Part shown: piece by piece, positions 10,521-21,791 of the stretch
Position numbering within the stretch: the first letter of the stretch is position 1
Layout: the number at the start of each line of letters is the position of its first letter
Notes under the pieces: generated by a model
Told to the model about the DNA's origin: nothing
The model's input: the letters and a program-made list of their open reading frames with translations, nothing else
Databases searched by the model: none
Assembly: GCA_012934845.2 (NCBI GenBank)
Contig: WNNJ02001496.1
Location: forward strand, 25,716 to 89,715
Reading direction: 5' to 3'
Source of the DNA: Pomphorhynchus laevis
Taxonomy: Eukaryota; Acanthocephala; Palaeacanthocephala; Echinorhynchida; Pomphorhynchidae
DNA: 64,000 nt
Program-made: the position numbers and the translations under genes

Positions 10521-11344
10521 TGATTCTACCCATTGAATTGTTTGCTCGTTTGTTGGATCGATTACTGTTAGCAATCTCGCATATTTTCTAAGCTGTTATT
10601 TGTTTGTCGTTGTCAGTTATATCAAACCGGTTTTGCTGTTCTTTAACAGATACGACACTTTTTTAATAGTGTCGTATCTTTTACCTTAATAGTGTCGTAA
10701 CATTTATGATTACATGTCACTGTATATGTTTGAATTCAAGAGTAAAATGTCCAAACCAGCGCTAGTCGCCTTTGATGCACGAAAATAATTACCTTGTTAA
10801 CTTATGCATCGAAAACTCATTTTTAGTACTTAGTTTTTCTATTGATATCGTTGCGAAAAAGAATTAACGCTAGTCGAATTAGCAATGCTATTATTGTAAC
10901 TTTATAATATATCCTCATACAAATTGACGAGTGCAATTACATTCCTGCTTGCGATTTAATCATATCTCAAGATACAAATCATGGCTCCTCATTTTTGTAG
11001 CATTCTTCCTAATTTATATTTTAATAATAGATTTTTGTGTAAATAAAGCTAAAATTAATTAGCATGCGTGTTATAGGTCTCATAATTTAAGGATTAATAA
11101 TAAATCTGTTTTCAAAGCAATCCTTACAAAATATTTATTAATTCGATTTGTCGATTCAAGTTATTATTGGCATTTAATAACATTATTATTCTAATATTAA
11201 TAAAATTGGTTTCATATAAATAATTCATATCAGATAACCTAGTCTACGTACTTTATAAATAAAAATAAAGATAAATAATTAATAATTTCAACATAATAAA
11301 ATTTATATTTATAACAAGTCAAAATTTAAAATTAGGTTTCGAAT
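10521..11344. other. AT-rich unit tail and spacer, no gene seen
   Basis: The first part parallels 4340-4700 (unit 1 tail). The rest is AT-rich, without exon-like or transposon signals. Confidence 0.4.
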
Positions 11345-11450
11345 ACAAGTCAATTTTTATGAATTCGCTTATAAATAACAAACGATGTATCAGAATAAGG
11401 ATTAGAGGTCAACATGAGGAAGAGCTATGCTATTAAATTACTATAATAAA
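11345..11450 (-). mobile_element. Terminal fragment of the RT element, reverse orientation
   Basis: Contains the reverse complement of the 3' end of the element at 21227-23310: AATTTTTATGAATTCGCTTA then CAGAATAAGGATTAGAGGTC and GCTATGCTAT. Only the terminus is present. Confidence 0.7.
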
Positions 11451-13305
11451 ATTTAAGGGGAGTGAGACCATTCCGCGTGAATTTCTTGTAAAACATGTAC
11501 ACCAGACGCGAAAGAATGACGAATGCCGTTTCGTCATCACAATGACTCAACAGTGCCAGATCCCTCTCACTACTGGATGCAGAGGTGCACTCTGCATCCA
11601 GTAGAAAGTTTAAACTTTTAACAAATTTTTATATACCGAATGAAGTGGCCAATTGCATTGGTGAAGATTCAAAAATAAAACTAGTTCTCCTTTTCTTCTC
11701 GGAGAAAGAGCTGACTAATAATTACATTCTCTACGAAAGCAATTGTAAAAGATATACAAAATAAAACAAAAAATACATTAAAATGAAAATCTGTTCAATG
11801 TTAAGGTCTGGAAGAATAACACAACTTAAGACGTTAGTTCGAAACGACAGTGATGATATTAAATAAACAGAAAGTTTTACTATTTGTTTTAATATATAAA
11901 TCATTTTTCCAATTTTTTTGACGGTATTTCTGCTTAACGCCATAGTCAGGACAATCTGTAATGCCAAATATGACAAACGATTAGAAAACTAAAAAATAGT
12001 AATAATGTATTTTATTTACTTAAAATAAGCAGCGGCTAACATCTTACGTATTTGCTGAATTTGTGGAATCGACTTTTTATATATTATATGCACTTAAAAA
12101 TTCACAATTCCAGCTTGCTTTTGGCATAAGCTATAATTCTGGAGTTAATTGCTCCAATATTACGACAAGTATTGTAATATTGATTTAAATTCCAAAATCA
12201 ATACATTTTTGAGCTTCCTATTATATCTTGCACTCACCCTTCCAAGTATGGTAAATCTACATTTAATCCTCTTGAATGTGATTTCATGCTTGCTTTAATC
12301 CCTAGTAGATGAATATTTGAATCCGTGATGGAACTATGTATGAGTGGGATTTTAGCTTTGTTGAGGAAGCAACATTATATACAACAATATATTCTTTCGT
12401 ATTGAAAAATTCAACTTCTTTTGAATTATTTGTTTTTTTTTATTTGTTTCGTTCAAGTCATTGTGTAATAGTTGGTAAGAGCTGCATTATCAATATGAAC
12501 TTTTGTTACGGTTTTAACGATGTCATTGTTTATATCTTGTCAGTTGCTTAGAATAAATGTGTTTAGTTGCTTACTTAAATATGCGTACCTTACGAGATTT
12601 CCCTATTTTTATTTAAAATTTGTTTTATCTTAATATACAGGAAATTATGCGTTTAATAAATTAAATGGTTTATTTTTATTAATTAAAAACTACGACTATT
12701 ACGTCTATAAATGTGTTGTTTAAATTTGCCCGAAATCGTTTCCATATTCTTTTTGTATTTGACAATTGAATACGTTTGCGATTGTTGGCCCTTTTTAACT
12801 GATAAGCGTTACTTATTTGATTATTTTTAAATGAATAGTTGTTCAGTAATTGTTCATTAATTTAAAAATGTTTGCACAAAAATTGTTCAATAATTGTTTA
12901 ACAATTATTAAACGATAATTTTCAAATAATAAATATTTTGTTAAACATATGTTTTTTAAATGGGAAATTTATATACAGATAGTATTTAATAAACGCTTAT
13001 TACATTAAAGTTTACATATTGACCTAATATGTTAATATAGAATAATAATATTATTTATATTAATAATATATTTATATATTATTAATAATATTAATATTAT
13101 TAATTAATATTGACCTAATATGTTTATATGGAAATATCTTAACAAAGACTTTATCTTTATCATTATATAAATCTTATAAAAATGTCGAATAACCAAAACA
13201 ATTAATTGAAGTATTTTTACGCTTGTAAAACAAACGTTTAAATATAATTAATTTCAATATATTGTAAAATTGTGTAATAGAATAGCTGAATGTCAGGCGA
13301 TAAAC
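11451..13305. other. Spacer without recognised gene; contains a palindrome
   Basis: A 14-bp-arm hairpin lies at 11571-11603 (TACTGGATGCAGAG ... CTCTGCATCCAGTA, loop of 5) in a G+C-richer patch (11480-11605). Part of 12236-12320 (CTTGAATGTGATTTCATGC) resembles 8525-8580. A 71-codon ATG frame at 12336-12551 has no motif and is not called. The remainder is AT-rich with AT-only palindromic words near 13030-13110. Confidence 0.4.
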
Positions 13306-14095
13306 TAAAACAATAAAAGTTGTGAAACTAGTCTTATCAATAAAATACGAGAATGATAAGCATCATCCATGTTTGGTAAACGAAACGTTGGGAATTACTA
13401 ATTAGTAATTCATTCACTTATAAAGTAATAATTGAAAATAAATTATATTTTATCAGTCACTAATAAAACGTCATGTTTAAAATAAAATGATAATTGACAT
13501 TGAATTTTAACTATTACCATCACATGTGATCGCTAAAACACTTAGTATTGTTTCTCGTCGGAGTTGTTGTTTCGCCTTACAAATAGCGAGCATAATATTC
13601 ACATGACAGGGATTCGTTACTACTTTTTTAGTGATCCACAAATTTATTTAAACCATTTCGTTAAGTCATAGTTAAAAGAAATTAGATAATATCTAATTTT
13701 AAGAATATAATTGAAATTTTAAGAATTGCAACAATATGTAATGATATTGGCTTTTTTCAAAATCATTTAAATAATTTAATAGATACGTATTTTAAACTAG
13801 GTTGCTGTAAAAATAACATCAAGCAGAAAATAGTAAAATATATGAATCAACACAATAATATAAAGAATAAATTTAAACTCTTAAGTGGCAAATTTTTATG
13901 GATGGATAATAAATAATATACTTTGTATTAGAATAAGATACTAGATAGTTATTTCAGAGGAAATACATCATTAGCATGTATTTGGCCCTGCTGCTATGTT
14001 GGGTAGAGGAATTAAGGGCCGAAACCTGATAGCATAGCAGTTCCTCCTGATGACATCTAATCCTTATTCTGATACAACGTCTGACTCACTTAGCA
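13306..14095 (+). mobile_element. Internally deleted copy of the RT element
   Basis: The left 400 bases match 21227-21595 (AACAATAAAAGTTGTGAAA, CAAATAGCGA, GGGATTCGTTACTACT) and the right part matches 22770-23145 (end of the RT frame, stop, 3' UTR, pseudoknot). The roughly 1.17 kb in between, which holds most of the RT, is missing. Both outer regions survive, so this looks like a non-autonomous deletion derivative rather than a 5'-truncated copy. Confidence 0.8.
13984..14040 (+). ncRNA. Pseudoknot-like 3' structure, deleted RT element
   Basis: Stem 1 pairs GGCCCT (13984-13989) with AGGGCC (14015-14020). Stem 2 pairs CTGCTATG (13991-13998) with CATAGCAG (14033-14040). The order 1-2-1'-2' makes a pseudoknot. 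Compared with the full copy (GGCCCC/GGGGCC), stem 1 carries a compensatory change. Confidence 0.5.
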
Positions 14096-14595
14096 GATTT
14101 GATCGTTAATTTAGCGAAATTAACGATATTCTATCCTAAAATTTGGTTAGATAATTGATCAAATATTAAAGTATGCATGTAGCTTAAACATTAAGGATAG
14201 CATTAAACTTGACATGACAACTAAAATACATAAAATTGTCATTACATAAGCATTCAATAATTTGCTAACCTCATATACAAGTCAAAATATATTTACACGT
14301 GGACGACAATGTGTTAATTTTTCAATGTTTTAATTTGTACTTTCATTAGATCTTTCTCTTATGAGGTACTTCTTAATTGTTTGTATTCGATCATTAGGAT
14401 AAATGGCAGCGATAATTTGTTCATATATTTGGTATATACAATTTTGTATTTTGTTTCTATATTTTAGCTTCTATATTTTAATATTCAGACCAATTAATTA
14501 TAATAATCAAAAAACTTATAATAATCAAATCAGAGTGTTTTGATCAAATTGGTACTATATTAATACAGCAACCTCTGCTTGATTTTTTAATTAAT

Positions 14596-14895
14596 GTGTT
14601 GCTTATTTGTATTGATAGAAATATCGAAGCGTTTAACAAATTTGGGGTTTCTAACTTTTTATTTCGTATTAAGTTTATAACAAACCACACCGTTATAATT
14701 GTTTTTGTGAATGAAAAAGACATTTTAGAAGAATATTCACACATTTTTTATAATCATACAAATTTAAGGTTTCGACGCGTGATGCAAATTTTAGATTTAG
14801 AGTATTATTTCATAAATTATTATACCCTTGTGAATTACGATATTTTGTATAGAGATTTGCGCAAACAACATCATCAGTCTATCAAAATAAATTGA
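14596..14895 (+). CDS. Unrecognised 99-codon open frame
   Basis: Opens with TTG (no nearby ATG) and reads LLICIDRNIEAFNKFG..., later RRVMQILDLEYYF and ends HHQSIKIN. A hundred open codons are unexpected at this A+T content. Its 3' third has shortened, non-open relatives at about 19410-19500, 28110-28190 and 30405-30490, always upstream of an exon A. It may be a decayed larger exon of the ancestral unit or a transposon scrap. No motif or family recognised. Confidence 0.3.
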   Translation: MLLICIDRNIEAFNKFGVSNFLFRIKFITNHTVIIVFVNEKDILEEYSHIFYNHTNLRFRRVMQILDLEYYFINYYTLVNYDILYRDLRKQHHQSIKIN

Positions 14896-15280
14896 TATGA
14901 AATTATAATTTGTTTAATAATTTTACTCTAATGTTGATTAAATTTCCTATTTTGACGACATTGTGCTGTGCAAACTGAAAGAGTTCAGTTTCTATTTGTC
15001 CATATCCACACCGAATAATAATAATAATAAAAATTCTGATAGTCAAATTAGTGTTTTGACTAAATGTGTTATATGTTCAAGCTACAACCTCTGCTCAATT
15101 ATTTTCATTTGTGTTGCTGATTTGAATTCACCCATTTTCTTATAATCGCACAGTTAAATAATTATAATTTTACTATAAAAAATACAATAGATATTTTCTG
15201 CTAATCAGAATTTTATTCAACACACAATTGATTTAATTATTCTGTTTAATTCATAAACGAATTATAATTGATGTGTTTAG

Positions 15281-15346
15281 CGATTTTTCTCATAATGAGA
15301 TTTGGTCGCTGTCGAGTTTGGATATTTTTGGAAACGTTAAAGAGTT
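15281..15346 (+). CDS. 66-nt repeat microexon A3
   Basis: Acceptor ATGTGTTTAG, donor GTAAGTAG. Phase 2 reads DFSHNEIWSLSSLDIFGN followed by VKE. It matches the consensus over positions 11-19; position 5 is Asn rather than Thr. Its closest relative is A5. No partner exon B is found before A4, so unit 3 seems to have lost it (a G+C-richer insertion occupies about 15540-15660). Confidence 0.74.
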
Positions 15347-15840
15347 GTAAGTAGTTGTTAATTTAAGATATTTAAAGTATTTGTGTTAAATCTGTTTTAT
15401 CAGATTTTAGACAATTTAAATTGTTACAATCGTAATCGTATGCACATGCACAATTCATGTATTATTGACACATATTAAGACATATTATTGACACACGTTA
15501 TATATATTCATGTATTATTGACACATGTATTATTGACACATACAATGTCTAAAGCTCGAAAAGCAGAACTACCCTTAATCTGAATCATTAGAGATTCGGA
15601 ACATGATAAATCGCATCGATATCGAATGGTAGGACCCGCTTTTAACATCCATGATAGTATCATTGTTTTTTATTAATTAAACTTTCATATGACGATTGAT
15701 CGTAGGTTTTATATAAACATTTACTCGTAAATAAATGCTTATAACATGTATTAAGTAGTTGTGTGAGCTTTAATCTCGTCGATGACACGTTTAGAAATAC
15801 TAAACTTAGCCGATGGAATGATACTATACTTACTGGTTTC

Positions 15841-15880
15841 TGACGATAAGTTTTATTATATATAATAAAAGTTATCGTCA
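15841..15880. repeat. Short palindrome
   Basis: TGACGATAAGTTTTATTATA followed directly by its reverse complement with one mismatch; no loop. Confidence 0.7.
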
Positions 15881-16020
15881 TAAAGTTTATTGTATTGTAT
15901 ATTATTTTCTCATATCGTCTTCACAGCACATCCGTGCACCACCATTATACATGCCGTATACATTTAAGATTAAACTAGTGCGTCGACAATTTAGCAACAA
16001 CCTCTGCCTATTGTTTAAGG

Positions 16021-16221
16021 ATGGTCCACACAGCAATCCGACTTGGTAGAGAGTGCAAGCCTCAGTCAATTAATTCAAGTGTAGAAAACGCCTTTGCCAC
16101 TAAGGCAAATAAAATGACCAGTGGGTTCCTCATTCTAATGATGAGTGTTGCTGGGTTCTCCATCACTCCGGTGCTAACATTGTCATCTAGAAGTTACATG
16201 ATGCCTCAAAGTCGTGAATAA
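16021..16221 (+). CDS. Unrecognised 66-codon ATG frame
   Basis: Starts at a real ATG in a locally G+C-richer patch. It begins MVHTAIRLGRECKPQ and has a hydrophobic run SGFLILMMSVAGFSITPVL at residues 39-57 that could span a membrane. No AG acceptor or donor was clearly matched to it. It could be an exon remnant of a host gene or a transposon piece. Low certainty. Confidence 0.25.
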   Translation: MVHTAIRLGRECKPQSINSSVENAFATKANKMTSGFLILMMSVAGFSITPVLTLSSRSYMMPQSRE

Positions 16222-16289
16222 AAGTTCAGTCTAAGTATAAAAAATTTCTATATATAAAAACGGTCCAAGATTTACAAAATACGGCTGCT

Positions 16290-16455
16290 ATAGAAAATGT
16301 TGTATAAAACAACATTAATATAAAATAACATAAAGTATAACATAAAATGTAACATGAATAAAATATAAATATTAAAATATAAATGAAAATATAAATGTTA
16401 AAATATAAATGAAAATATAAATGTTAGAATATAACATAAAATATAGTATAAAATA
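16290..16455. repeat. Degenerate short tandem repeat
   Basis: Repeats of AAAATATAAATG-type words with variable spacers. Confidence 0.6.
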
Positions 16456-16875
16456 CGTAAAGTCAGTGTTTTGATCTGAAGTATTAAAAATAAATATATT
16501 CAAATATGCTCAATTTAGAAACTTTCATACTTTATTACGATTGATAATTATTTTATATAAAGGAAAACATAATATTTACATGTAAATAAACACGCTTCTA
16601 TATTAAATCGAGAAATAGTGGCAGAGTTCTGACAACATGGAAGTTTTTATAAAGCACTGCTTTTATAAAATTAAATACATTTATAATCTATCGATAAATT
16701 TACAAAATTATATTATTTTGATTTTATTATATAATGACACATTTTATTTATAGCTTTGTAAAATTGAAATTTTATAATAGTAAATTCAACAAGTTCTGCT
16801 ATTGAGAATTTTAATTCACCATACAACTAATTAACTTCAATTTAATTCATAAACGCATTATAATTATCTGTTTAG

Positions 16876-16941
16876 AAAGTTTCGCGATAATTACATCTTG
16901 AACAATTTGTTGTTGAATATTTATGGCAATGTTAATCTGTT
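16876..16941 (+). CDS. 66-nt repeat microexon A4
   Basis: Acceptor CTGTTTAG, donor GTAAGTACCC. Phase 2 reads KFRDNYILNN then LLLNIYGNVNL. Lys at position 1 is otherwise a B-type mark, but the TT end and the position in the unit are A-type. Position 5 is Asn. Confidence 0.72.
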
Positions 16942-17808
16942 GTAAGTACCCGTGAATTTATCGGTTTTATCAGATTTTTGAAAATTTGATTTATAAATCA
17001 GAAATCTCGTTTGTTATCGCAAAGGCACAATTCACATATTATTAACTCATTCTTGCTTTCACAAAGACAAGTTTGTTACGAAATACTTACATACAATACG
17101 ATATAATACGAAATACATACAATACGATATAATTTAAAAAAATCAATTTAATTATTTGAATTTAATAAAATATTTTTTACACTCTTTACATTATTTTATT
17201 ATGTTGTGTTTACATCTTTAAACTAGCATGCAGCTTTTAAAAATATTATTGTAATTTTTTACATTATTTTATTATTTTGTGTTAGCATCTTCAAAAGAAC
17301 ATGCAGCTTTTTGAAATATTATTTATGAATAATATTATTAATATAATGTAATAATATAACTTATGAATTTATAATCATAATAATTTAATATTGTTCAGGG
17401 CGTTTCGAGAGGAATAATAAAATAATAAATTATTGTTTCCAAATTTACAACTATTACAATAGTTCCTTTCGAAACAAATTACACTTTAATGACATCAAGT
17501 CTCTTCAAGTGTAACAAAGCATAGCACGTGAAAAGGACTATTAAAATAGTCTAAAAATTGTGAACAATGATTTCTTATTTATTTTTCCTCTCAATGTTTA
17601 AACGCCCTAAGCAATATAAAATCACATCGACCGTATCATTGGACATAGGTTTAATAATTAAAAGTAAAATTATAATTTAATTATTAATAATTAAATTCAT
17701 TTATTTAAATTATTAATTGATAATATTAATTAATTAAATTATTTAACTTAATTAAATTTTTAATAATTTATTATTTTTATGATAATATATAATAATTTTT
17801 GTGTTTAG

Positions 17809-17874
17809 CAAATTTATAAATACAATATTTAAATCAGACTTATACTTGTCGGTTTACGGTAACGTCTCAATTAT
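17809..17874 (+). CDS. 66-nt repeat microexon B4
   Basis: Acceptor GTGTTTAG, donor GTAAGTAATT. Phase 2 reads KFINTIFKSD then LYLSVYGNVSI. It lies 867 bases after A4, the longest A-B gap in the array; the intron holds an 80-bp tandem duplication at about 17170-17320 (CATGCAGCTTTT twice). Confidence 0.72.
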
Positions 17875-17946
17875 GTAAGTAATTATAAACATTTGCTTTT
17901 GAAATATTTAATTTGTTTATTATGAAAACATTTATTTTCATTTCAG

Positions 17947-18124
17947 CAATCATTTGCTTGCTTTAGTAAATGCAATCAAAATTAACAACTTTGTTGATAA
18001 CTTTAATTGCTTGTTCGTAGATTACTTTTATACCTTATGGTATAATACGAAGTCATCTATATGTGATTGTTTTTATCTACTAAGCAACTGTTTGTCGCAG
18101 TGTCGTTTATTTGTAATTTATTAG
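17947..18124 (+). CDS. Candidate terminal exon C4, extended
   Basis: TTTCATTTCAG acceptor 72 bases after B4. In phase it starts NHLLALVNAIK like other C exons, but then remains open for 58 codons to TAG at 18122-18124, with several Cys and aromatic residues (SICDCFY, SNCLSQCR). Other C exons stop after 13-23 codons. Either C4 shows the ancestral longer tail, or it is a fortuitous extension. Confidence 0.45.
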
Positions 18125-18721
18125 TTTGTTCGATGATAAAGAACTGTGATTATTTCTGTACTTTTAGAATTAAGATTATGAGCAGAAACCATGCATATAA
18201 TTGTATTATAGGTTTCGCAGAGGCATTAAAAATCGGTCTTTATTTTTTAATTCGCTATCTATGCGAACTGCGAATTAATTAATCGATGCTTTAAGAGTCA
18301 CTTTCTAATATATTCATATATACAAATATATTATATATATTGGCAAAATTTACAACGGAATAATTCGTGAAATTTTATTTTTATTCGTTTCGACTAACTT
18401 CCCAATTCAGAAAAATCTACAAAACACAGAAAAAAAGAGTTTTATACTATTTATAGCGATGATTTTTGTTAACTGGATGGATTCTTGTTTTTTATATTTT
18501 GTTAATTATATAAATGGAACTCATGAAATGCAATTTACTTTGGTGAAACCGCAAATGCCATAAATACTCTATTAATACGATATATACAAAAGTATATTTG
18601 AACCAAATCAACAAATGGCAAACAACGATTTATCGAAAGCCACATACATCTCCTCTGTGTTTATATATAATTTGCTCGCATAAAAATGGGCAAAAACAAC
18701 GGATGAGTTACAACTAGTTTA

Positions 18722-19610
18722 TACAATATAAAAAATTACAGTAATTCTGATGATTTAAAATGAGGCTCAAATAATTATCAAATTTGGTTAATCAAGATAA
18801 TATGCTCATGGAGAAATTTTGCGAGAATTTCGAAAACTTGAAACACTAAAACGAAAACTCCTCTTAAAACCAAAATTAGTTACTGACATAGTTTATGTTG
18901 TTCAAGTTTTTTTTGGACAAAGTTGCGTAATGGAATCAGCAACATGGCACGCACCTCGGCAAATTTGTAAAACAAAGGTTCAGCAATATTTGAATTTATC
19001 TTGAAGCTAGAAAATGCATAGTTTTTCGGATCAAATGCGACAGTAAAGACGTTTTTATCAGTTCTAGATTAATACATTCATCATAACAAAATATTCAATA
19101 TAAACATTCAATATAAAACATTAATTATATAATCCGTGGACTCGGTTAACTGATCTGATTTGTTTTAAATCGTCATCATCGTCATCAATGTTATCAATAT
19201 TAATAATAATAATCTAAATACATAAAATTGTCAGTACGAAGCATAAAAAATCTGCTAATTTTATACAAGTCAAACTATTGTTTACACCTGGCTCAAAATG
19301 TTGCCATTAGTTAATTTTTTTATTTGTAATAAGCTTTATAGTGTTTCAAAAGTATTTCATTTTATGTTTGCCATTTATCTCGTTTAACCTTTTGTCTATT
19401 TGTATTTGTCATGCAGATTTTAGATTTTTATTATTGACAAAAATTATTATACCCAGTGAGTTTTCAGCAAACCACATCATCAGTCTATCAAAATAAATTG
19501 ATTTGAAAATATTATTTGTTTAATAATTTTTATTCTAATGTTGATTAAATTTCTTATTTTGACGACATTGTGCTGTGCAAACTGAAAGAGTTTCTATTTG
19601 TCAATATTAA
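18722..19610 (+). repeat. Segmental duplication, copy 1
   Basis: Nearly identical to 29700-30611 over almost 900 bases (few single-base differences by eye), although the exons A that follow (A5 and A7) are very different. It carries a 61-codon frame without ATG (18819-19004; copy at 29814-29999) which is shared only because the DNA is duplicated. Confidence 0.85.
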
Positions 19611-20226
19611 CACCGAATAATAATAATAATAAAAATTCTGATATTATAGTCAAATTAGTGTTTTGACTAAATGTGTTATATGTTCAAGCTACAATCTCTG
19701 CTCAATTATTTTCATTTGTGTTGCTGATTTGAATTCACCCATTTTTTTAATTCATACAAAAATGGAAATTATAATTTTCAAATAGTGTGTCTAATTATAA
19801 GTCAAGCTTTTTGAATTATTTTTGTAAATTATTAACAAGCAAATTTCCAGATATTGTTCAATTTAGAAACTTTCATACTTGAAAATTGTATTGCTATTGA
19901 TAATCATTTTACATAAAGGAAAATTTGATATGTGCATGTAAATGAATAAGCTCTTATCTCTAATGGATAAATATCTCTGAAACCTGACAACATAGTTGCT
20001 TTTACAAAGCATTGTTTCTTTTAAATTATATAAAAATAAATTAATAAATTGGTAGATTATTTAATTTTGTAAGTTTTTACGATTTAAATTTTTAAATTTA
20101 ATTTTATTAAATTTAAATTTAAATTTTATTATTATGAAAATACTTTCCGAGAATTATAATTTTTATTCACTTATTTAGTTATTCTGTTTAATTCATAAAC
20201 GAATTATATATAATTGATGTGTTTAG

Positions 20227-20292
20227 CGATTTTACTCATAATAAGATTTGGGCATGGTCGGGTTTGGATATTTTCGGAAACATTAAAGAGTT
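20227..20292 (+). CDS. 66-nt repeat microexon A5
   Basis: Acceptor TGTGTTTAG, donor GTAAGTAG. Phase 2 reads DFTHNKIWAWSGLDIFGN then IKE. Closest to A3; several of the differences change amino acids (S/T, E/K, S/A, L/W, S/G, V/I). No exon B follows before A6, because the interval is filled by a palindrome and the full RT element. Confidence 0.74.
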
Positions 20293-20359
20293 GTAAGTAG
20301 TTGTTAATTTAAGATATTTATAGTATTTGTTTTTAAATAGTTTATACTGATCCATTATT

Positions 20360-20540
20360 AATAAATAATTATCGGAGCGTGATCAAAGAAAATACGAAAT
20401 TATTTTTGATATTTCACTAACTTCTGTTAGCATCTTCAGAAAATTTCTCGGTAATTTTCTGAAGATGCTAACAGAAGTTAGTGAAATATCAAAAATAATT
20501 TCGTATTTTCTTTGATCTCGCTCTGATAATTATTTATTTA
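20360..20540. repeat. Long palindrome in the intron after A5
   Basis: Arms of about 87 bases (20360-20446 and 20452-20539) with two or three mismatches and a loop of about 5 bases. The words ATTTATAGTATTTGT and ATTTAAAGTATTTGT on its two sides may be a target-site duplication. It contains no frame; a MITE-like foldback element or a template-switch scar. Confidence 0.85.
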
Positions 20541-21791
20541 AAGTATTTGTGTTAAATCTTTGAAAATTTAATTTGGTTTTAGAAAATTTAAATCGTTACA
20601 ATCGGTAGTCGTATGAACATGGACAATTCACAGATTATTGACACAGTGTTTCTTTCATATGCACAAATGTGTTAGGAAATCATTTTAAAAATTCGCATTT
20701 TTTTCAGAATCGATAATATATTCGTCTTTTCTTATTACTATGATTGGAATTACAACATTTGAGATTTAATCATGAATTGCAATTTTTTAACGTATTTGCA
20801 ATTCTGCTTAATGTTATAAAATAATTTTGCAAAGTAAAATACGGATTCCTTCATTTTTTGACAATTAATTAGAAAGTATAACAAGATACATCATATGAAC
20901 AGGAGGTTATAACTGACAGATTAAATCATATGTAGCCATGTTTAAAACTTGAAAATGATATCATTAAATAACCGTATATAGATTATGATAGTTTTCGAAT
21001 TGTTATTTGTCGCGCCGATCAGTTTGTGATGCTTGAGATTTGAAGTTCGGGTCAAAGTACTAAGGATTCTGGATACAACTGTACTCATATATCCTATAGT
21101 AAAATACTAACTGTGAATATTAACTGTGAATTTTTTAACACCGATTGGGCTGGTGTTTGCCCAAGGAGTACGCCACTTTAATAGACCATTTTGCATATAA
21201 TTTACTGCAAATTTTATAAAACAATAAAAGTTGTGAAAATAGTCTTATCAATAAAATACGAGAATGATAAGCATCATCCATGACGAAACTTTGGGTATTA
21301 GTAATTCATTTACTTGTTAAGTAATAATTAATACTAAATTATATTTTATACGTTACTTATAAAATGATATGTTTAAAAATAAAATGATAATTGGCATTGA
21401 ATTTTAACTATATCGATCACATGTGATCGATAAAACATTTAGTATTCTTTTCATTTGAAGTTGTAGTTGCGCCTTACAAATAGCGATCATAATGTTAACA
21501 TAACAGGGACCCGTTACTACTTAGTGATCCACAAATTTATTTAACTCATTTCGTTAAGTCACAATTTAAAGAAATTAGATAATACCATTTATTAACCTTT
21601 AAAAGGAAAGATAAAATTAATAAAGATATGTAAAAAGAACTTACTAAATCAAAGCATAACTATATAATAACAACTATTGATAAAGCTAGTAATAACTTTG
21701 TCTTCATATGCAAAAATCTTTATTATGATATACTAATGAAAGAGGTTAATTCTAATGATTTAAATGTAAATCAGCATATGAACGCAGTGAG

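Noticed and set aside
18819-19004. 61-codon frame (also at 29814-29999) that seems conserved
   Set aside because: It starts with TTG, and its conservation is explained by a recent duplication of the whole 900-bp segment.
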